Positions 62,640 through 64,000 of a DNA stretch of 64,000 bases are shown in pieces. Every line of letters begins with the position of its first letter. Position 1 is the stretch's first letter. The stretch is from Hymenobacter sp. PAMC 26628 (lineage in GTDB: Bacteria > Bacteroidota > Bacteroidia > Cytophagales > Hymenobacteraceae): assembly GCF_001562275.1 (NCBI RefSeq), contig NZ_CP014304.1:1674001-1738000 (forward strand). The letters are read 5' to 3'. The notes beneath the pieces are model-generated. The model was not told where the DNA came from and made no database searches. It was given only the letters and a program-made list of their open reading frames with translations. The position numbers and the translations under genes were made by a program.

Positions 62640-63326
62640 TTATTCCTCCCGCATCACGTAGCCCATGCCCACTACGGTATGAATCAGCTTTCTATCGAAC
62701 CCTTTGTCCACCTTGTTGCGCAAATAATTGACGTATACGTCAATCACGTTCGAGCCCGTGTCGAACGATTCTTCCCAGGTGTGCTCGGCAATTTCGCCCC
62801 GGCTCAGCACGCGGCCCTGGTGGCGCAGCAGCAGCTCCAGCAGGTTGAACTCGCGGGCGGTGAGCTTAATGGGCTGGCCGGCCCGCACCACCGTTTTGGC
62901 GGCCGTGTCCACGGTCAGGTCGGCCAGGTGCAGCTGGTTGCCCTTGGCCTCGTGGCCGCGGCCGCGGCGGCGCGTGAGGGCCCGCACGCGGGCCAGCAGT
63001 TCCACGAAGTCGAAGGGCTTCACCAAGTAATCGTCGGCGCCGCCGTCGAAGCCCAGCAGCTTGTCCTCGGTGGTACCCAGGGCTGTGAGCATGAGGATGG
63101 GCAGGTTTTGGTCCTGGGCGCGCACGGCCCGCAGCACCTCCAGCCCGCTCTGGCCGGGTAGTATCACGTCCAGAATCAGCAGGTCGAACGCCTGGCCCAG
63201 GGCCAGGCGCTGGCCGTAGGGCCCGTCGTAGGCCACGGTCACGTCGTAGCCCTCTTCCTCCAGCCCGCGCCGGATAAAGGCCGACACCTTGGGCTCGTCT
63301 TCTACTAACAGTATTTTGGTCGGCAT
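62640..63326 (-). CDS. OmpR/PhoB-family response regulator
   Basis: 228 residues. Receiver domain with ED pocket (LLVEDEPKV), phospho-acceptor Asp53 in LLILDVILPG, LTALG and the lysine in YLVKPFDF. C-terminal winged-helix DNA-binding domain (LTAREFNLLELLLRHQGRVLSR, SNVIDVYVNYLRNKVD, VVGMGYVMR). ATG 63326; the upstream in-frame start would add three residues. First gene of the pair with the kinase. Confidence 0.94.
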   Translation of the reverse strand: MPTKILLVEDEPKVSAFIRRGLEEEGYDVTVAYDGPYGQRLALGQAFDLLILDVILPGQSGLEVLRAVRAQDQNLPILMLTALGTTEDKLLGFDGGADDYLVKPFDFVELLARVRALTRRRGRGHEAKGNQLHLADLTVDTAAKTVVRAGQPIKLTAREFNLLELLLRHQGRVLSRGEIAEHTWEESFDTGSNVIDVYVNYLRNKVDKGFDRKLIHTVVGMGYVMREE

Positions 63327-63414
63327 GTGCTGCAAAATAACGCCGCGGCCGCCGCAAGTGCGGTTGCCGCCGCCGTGGGGGCCCCGGCCCGGCGGTGCTG
63401 CCCTGCGGAAATAC

Positions 63415-63422
63415 TACATTTG
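63415..63422 (+). promoter_or_regulatory. Putative -7 box (TACATTTG)
   Basis: Exact TAnnTTTG match 50 nt before the GTG of the last gene. No clear -33 element. Confidence 0.45.
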
Positions 63423-63471
63423 GCTTGCCCGGCGTTGGCTATGCGCTCACCCTGCCTTCCCCAAGCTCCCC

Positions 63472-64000
63472 GTGAAACAATACCTGCTTAGCCTGCTACT
63501 GGTGGCGCCCGGGCTGGCCCCGGCCCAAACCAGCTATCCTTTCGCGGTGAAGGGCAAAGTCGGGCACTTAAATGCGCCGGCCAAAATTTACCTGGTGCGC
63601 GGGCCCGAGCGCCTGGACTCGGCTGTCTTAAAAAACGGCGCGTTTGAATTAAAGGGCAGCACGCAGGTGCCCTCGTCGGCCGATTTGGTGCTGGAGCGCG
63701 GTGGTAAGCTGCGGGATGGCTGGGTAAACAAAATGTATTTTAAGTCACCGGACCGCGTCGGTTTATTTTTAGAAGCCGGCCTCATCCTGGTCACCAGCGC
63801 CGACTCGCTGCCCAAGGCACGCCTCACGGGCGGCCCCCTCACTGCTGATTACCAGCGGTTCCAGGCTTCGCTGCAACCCCTCCTCGACAAGCAAAAAGCG
63901 CGGGGGCTTGAGTACCGCAAGGCATCGGAGGCGCAGCGCAAAGACCCGGCGTTCGCGGAGCGGATGCAGGCGCAAGGCCAGGCCAGCTTCGCGGAATACA
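63472..64000 (+). CDS. DUF4369-type secreted protein, probably a TlpA-like thioredoxin (3' end outside window)
   Basis: 176 residues visible. Signal peptide MKQYLLSLLLVAPGLAPAQ from GTG 63472, then a beta-rich domain (FAVKGKVGHLNAPAKIYLVR, DSAVLKNGAFELKGSTQVP, VGLFLEAGLILVTSADSLPKARLTGGPL) that matches the DUF4369 N-terminal domain of Bacteroidota envelope thioredoxins, followed by a helical, Lys/Gln-rich linker (QPLLDKQKARGLEYRKASEA). The thioredoxin C-x-x-C domain, if present, lies beyond base 64000. Confidence 0.75.
   Translation, partial: MKQYLLSLLLVAPGLAPAQTSYPFAVKGKVGHLNAPAKIYLVRGPERLDSAVLKNGAFELKGSTQVPSSADLVLERGGKLRDGWVNKMYFKSPDRVGLFLEAGLILVTSADSLPKARLTGGPLTADYQRFQASLQPLLDKQKARGLEYRKASEAQRKDPAFAERMQAQGQASFAEY

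Noticed and set aside
1..64000. tRNA, rRNA, CRISPR or prophage modules
   Set aside because: No cloverleaf, rRNA-like stretch, direct-repeat array or phage structural gene was recognised on reading both strands; a covariance scan was not possible.

Overview
The window looks like chromosomal DNA from a high-GC member of the Bacteroidota, most likely Hymenobacter or a close relative. This is inferred from several signs: TAnnTTTG-type -7 boxes, few Shine-Dalgarno sites, a TonB receptor fused into a B12 transport operon, DUF4136/DUF4369/DUF2279 families typical of the phylum, a multi-PAS kinase, and very frequent GGGGCCC runs. No rRNA, tRNA, CRISPR array or phage module was found.

Layout. 1-3043: a cation:proton antiporter interrupted by an in-frame TAG, convergent with a ClC-CBS chloride channel. 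3100-23133: a vitamin B12 locus. A first block (cobQ, cobD, cbiB) is followed by a segment rearranged by insertion sequences (6919-12174). That segment holds an alpha/beta-hydrolase gene split in two, cobB, and two 1064-bp IS copies in opposite orientation. Next come a small ATPase gene and a cobalamin riboswitch (about 13190-13355), which precedes btuF-btuC-btuD-btuB-cobU-pduO-cobT-cobS-cobC. Together these genes can import corrinoids across both membranes, adenosylate them, build and attach the lower ligand and finish cobalamin. No corrin-ring genes are present, so the locus reads as uptake, salvage and late assembly.

23238-42659: mostly single genes, namely DUF4870, an S9/DPP-IV peptidase, an orphan molybdopterin hydroxylase subunit, a DUF4136 lipoprotein, a cytosine deaminase of the yeast Fcy1 type, an AddB-like Fe-S nuclease, a YdcZ-like transporter, a sulfite-oxidase-like protein, a six-PAS histidine kinase with its response regulator, a LysR/YeiH pair, a small lipoprotein and a BLUF blue-light sensor. 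42775-59809: a metal-efflux region with two complete CzcCBA-type RND systems (C, B, A order on the minus strand) and one decayed czcA paralogue. The second system is followed by an XRE regulator gene. 60053-63326: a truncated, frameshifted SulP transporter and an OmpR/HK two-component pair. The window ends inside a DUF4369-type secreted protein.

The strongest finding is the IS-flanked inversion. The 5-bp target duplications of the two IS copies match crosswise (TTCTA with TAGAA, TAAAA with TTTTA), which shows that 8807-11105, including cobB, is inverted relative to the ancestral order. Restoring it rejoins the two halves of the disrupted hydrolase gene in frame. Other points of note are several intergenic palindromic repeat families, at least five disrupted genes, and the iterated GGGGCCC word. 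I did not find a convincing wholly new multi-gene system.
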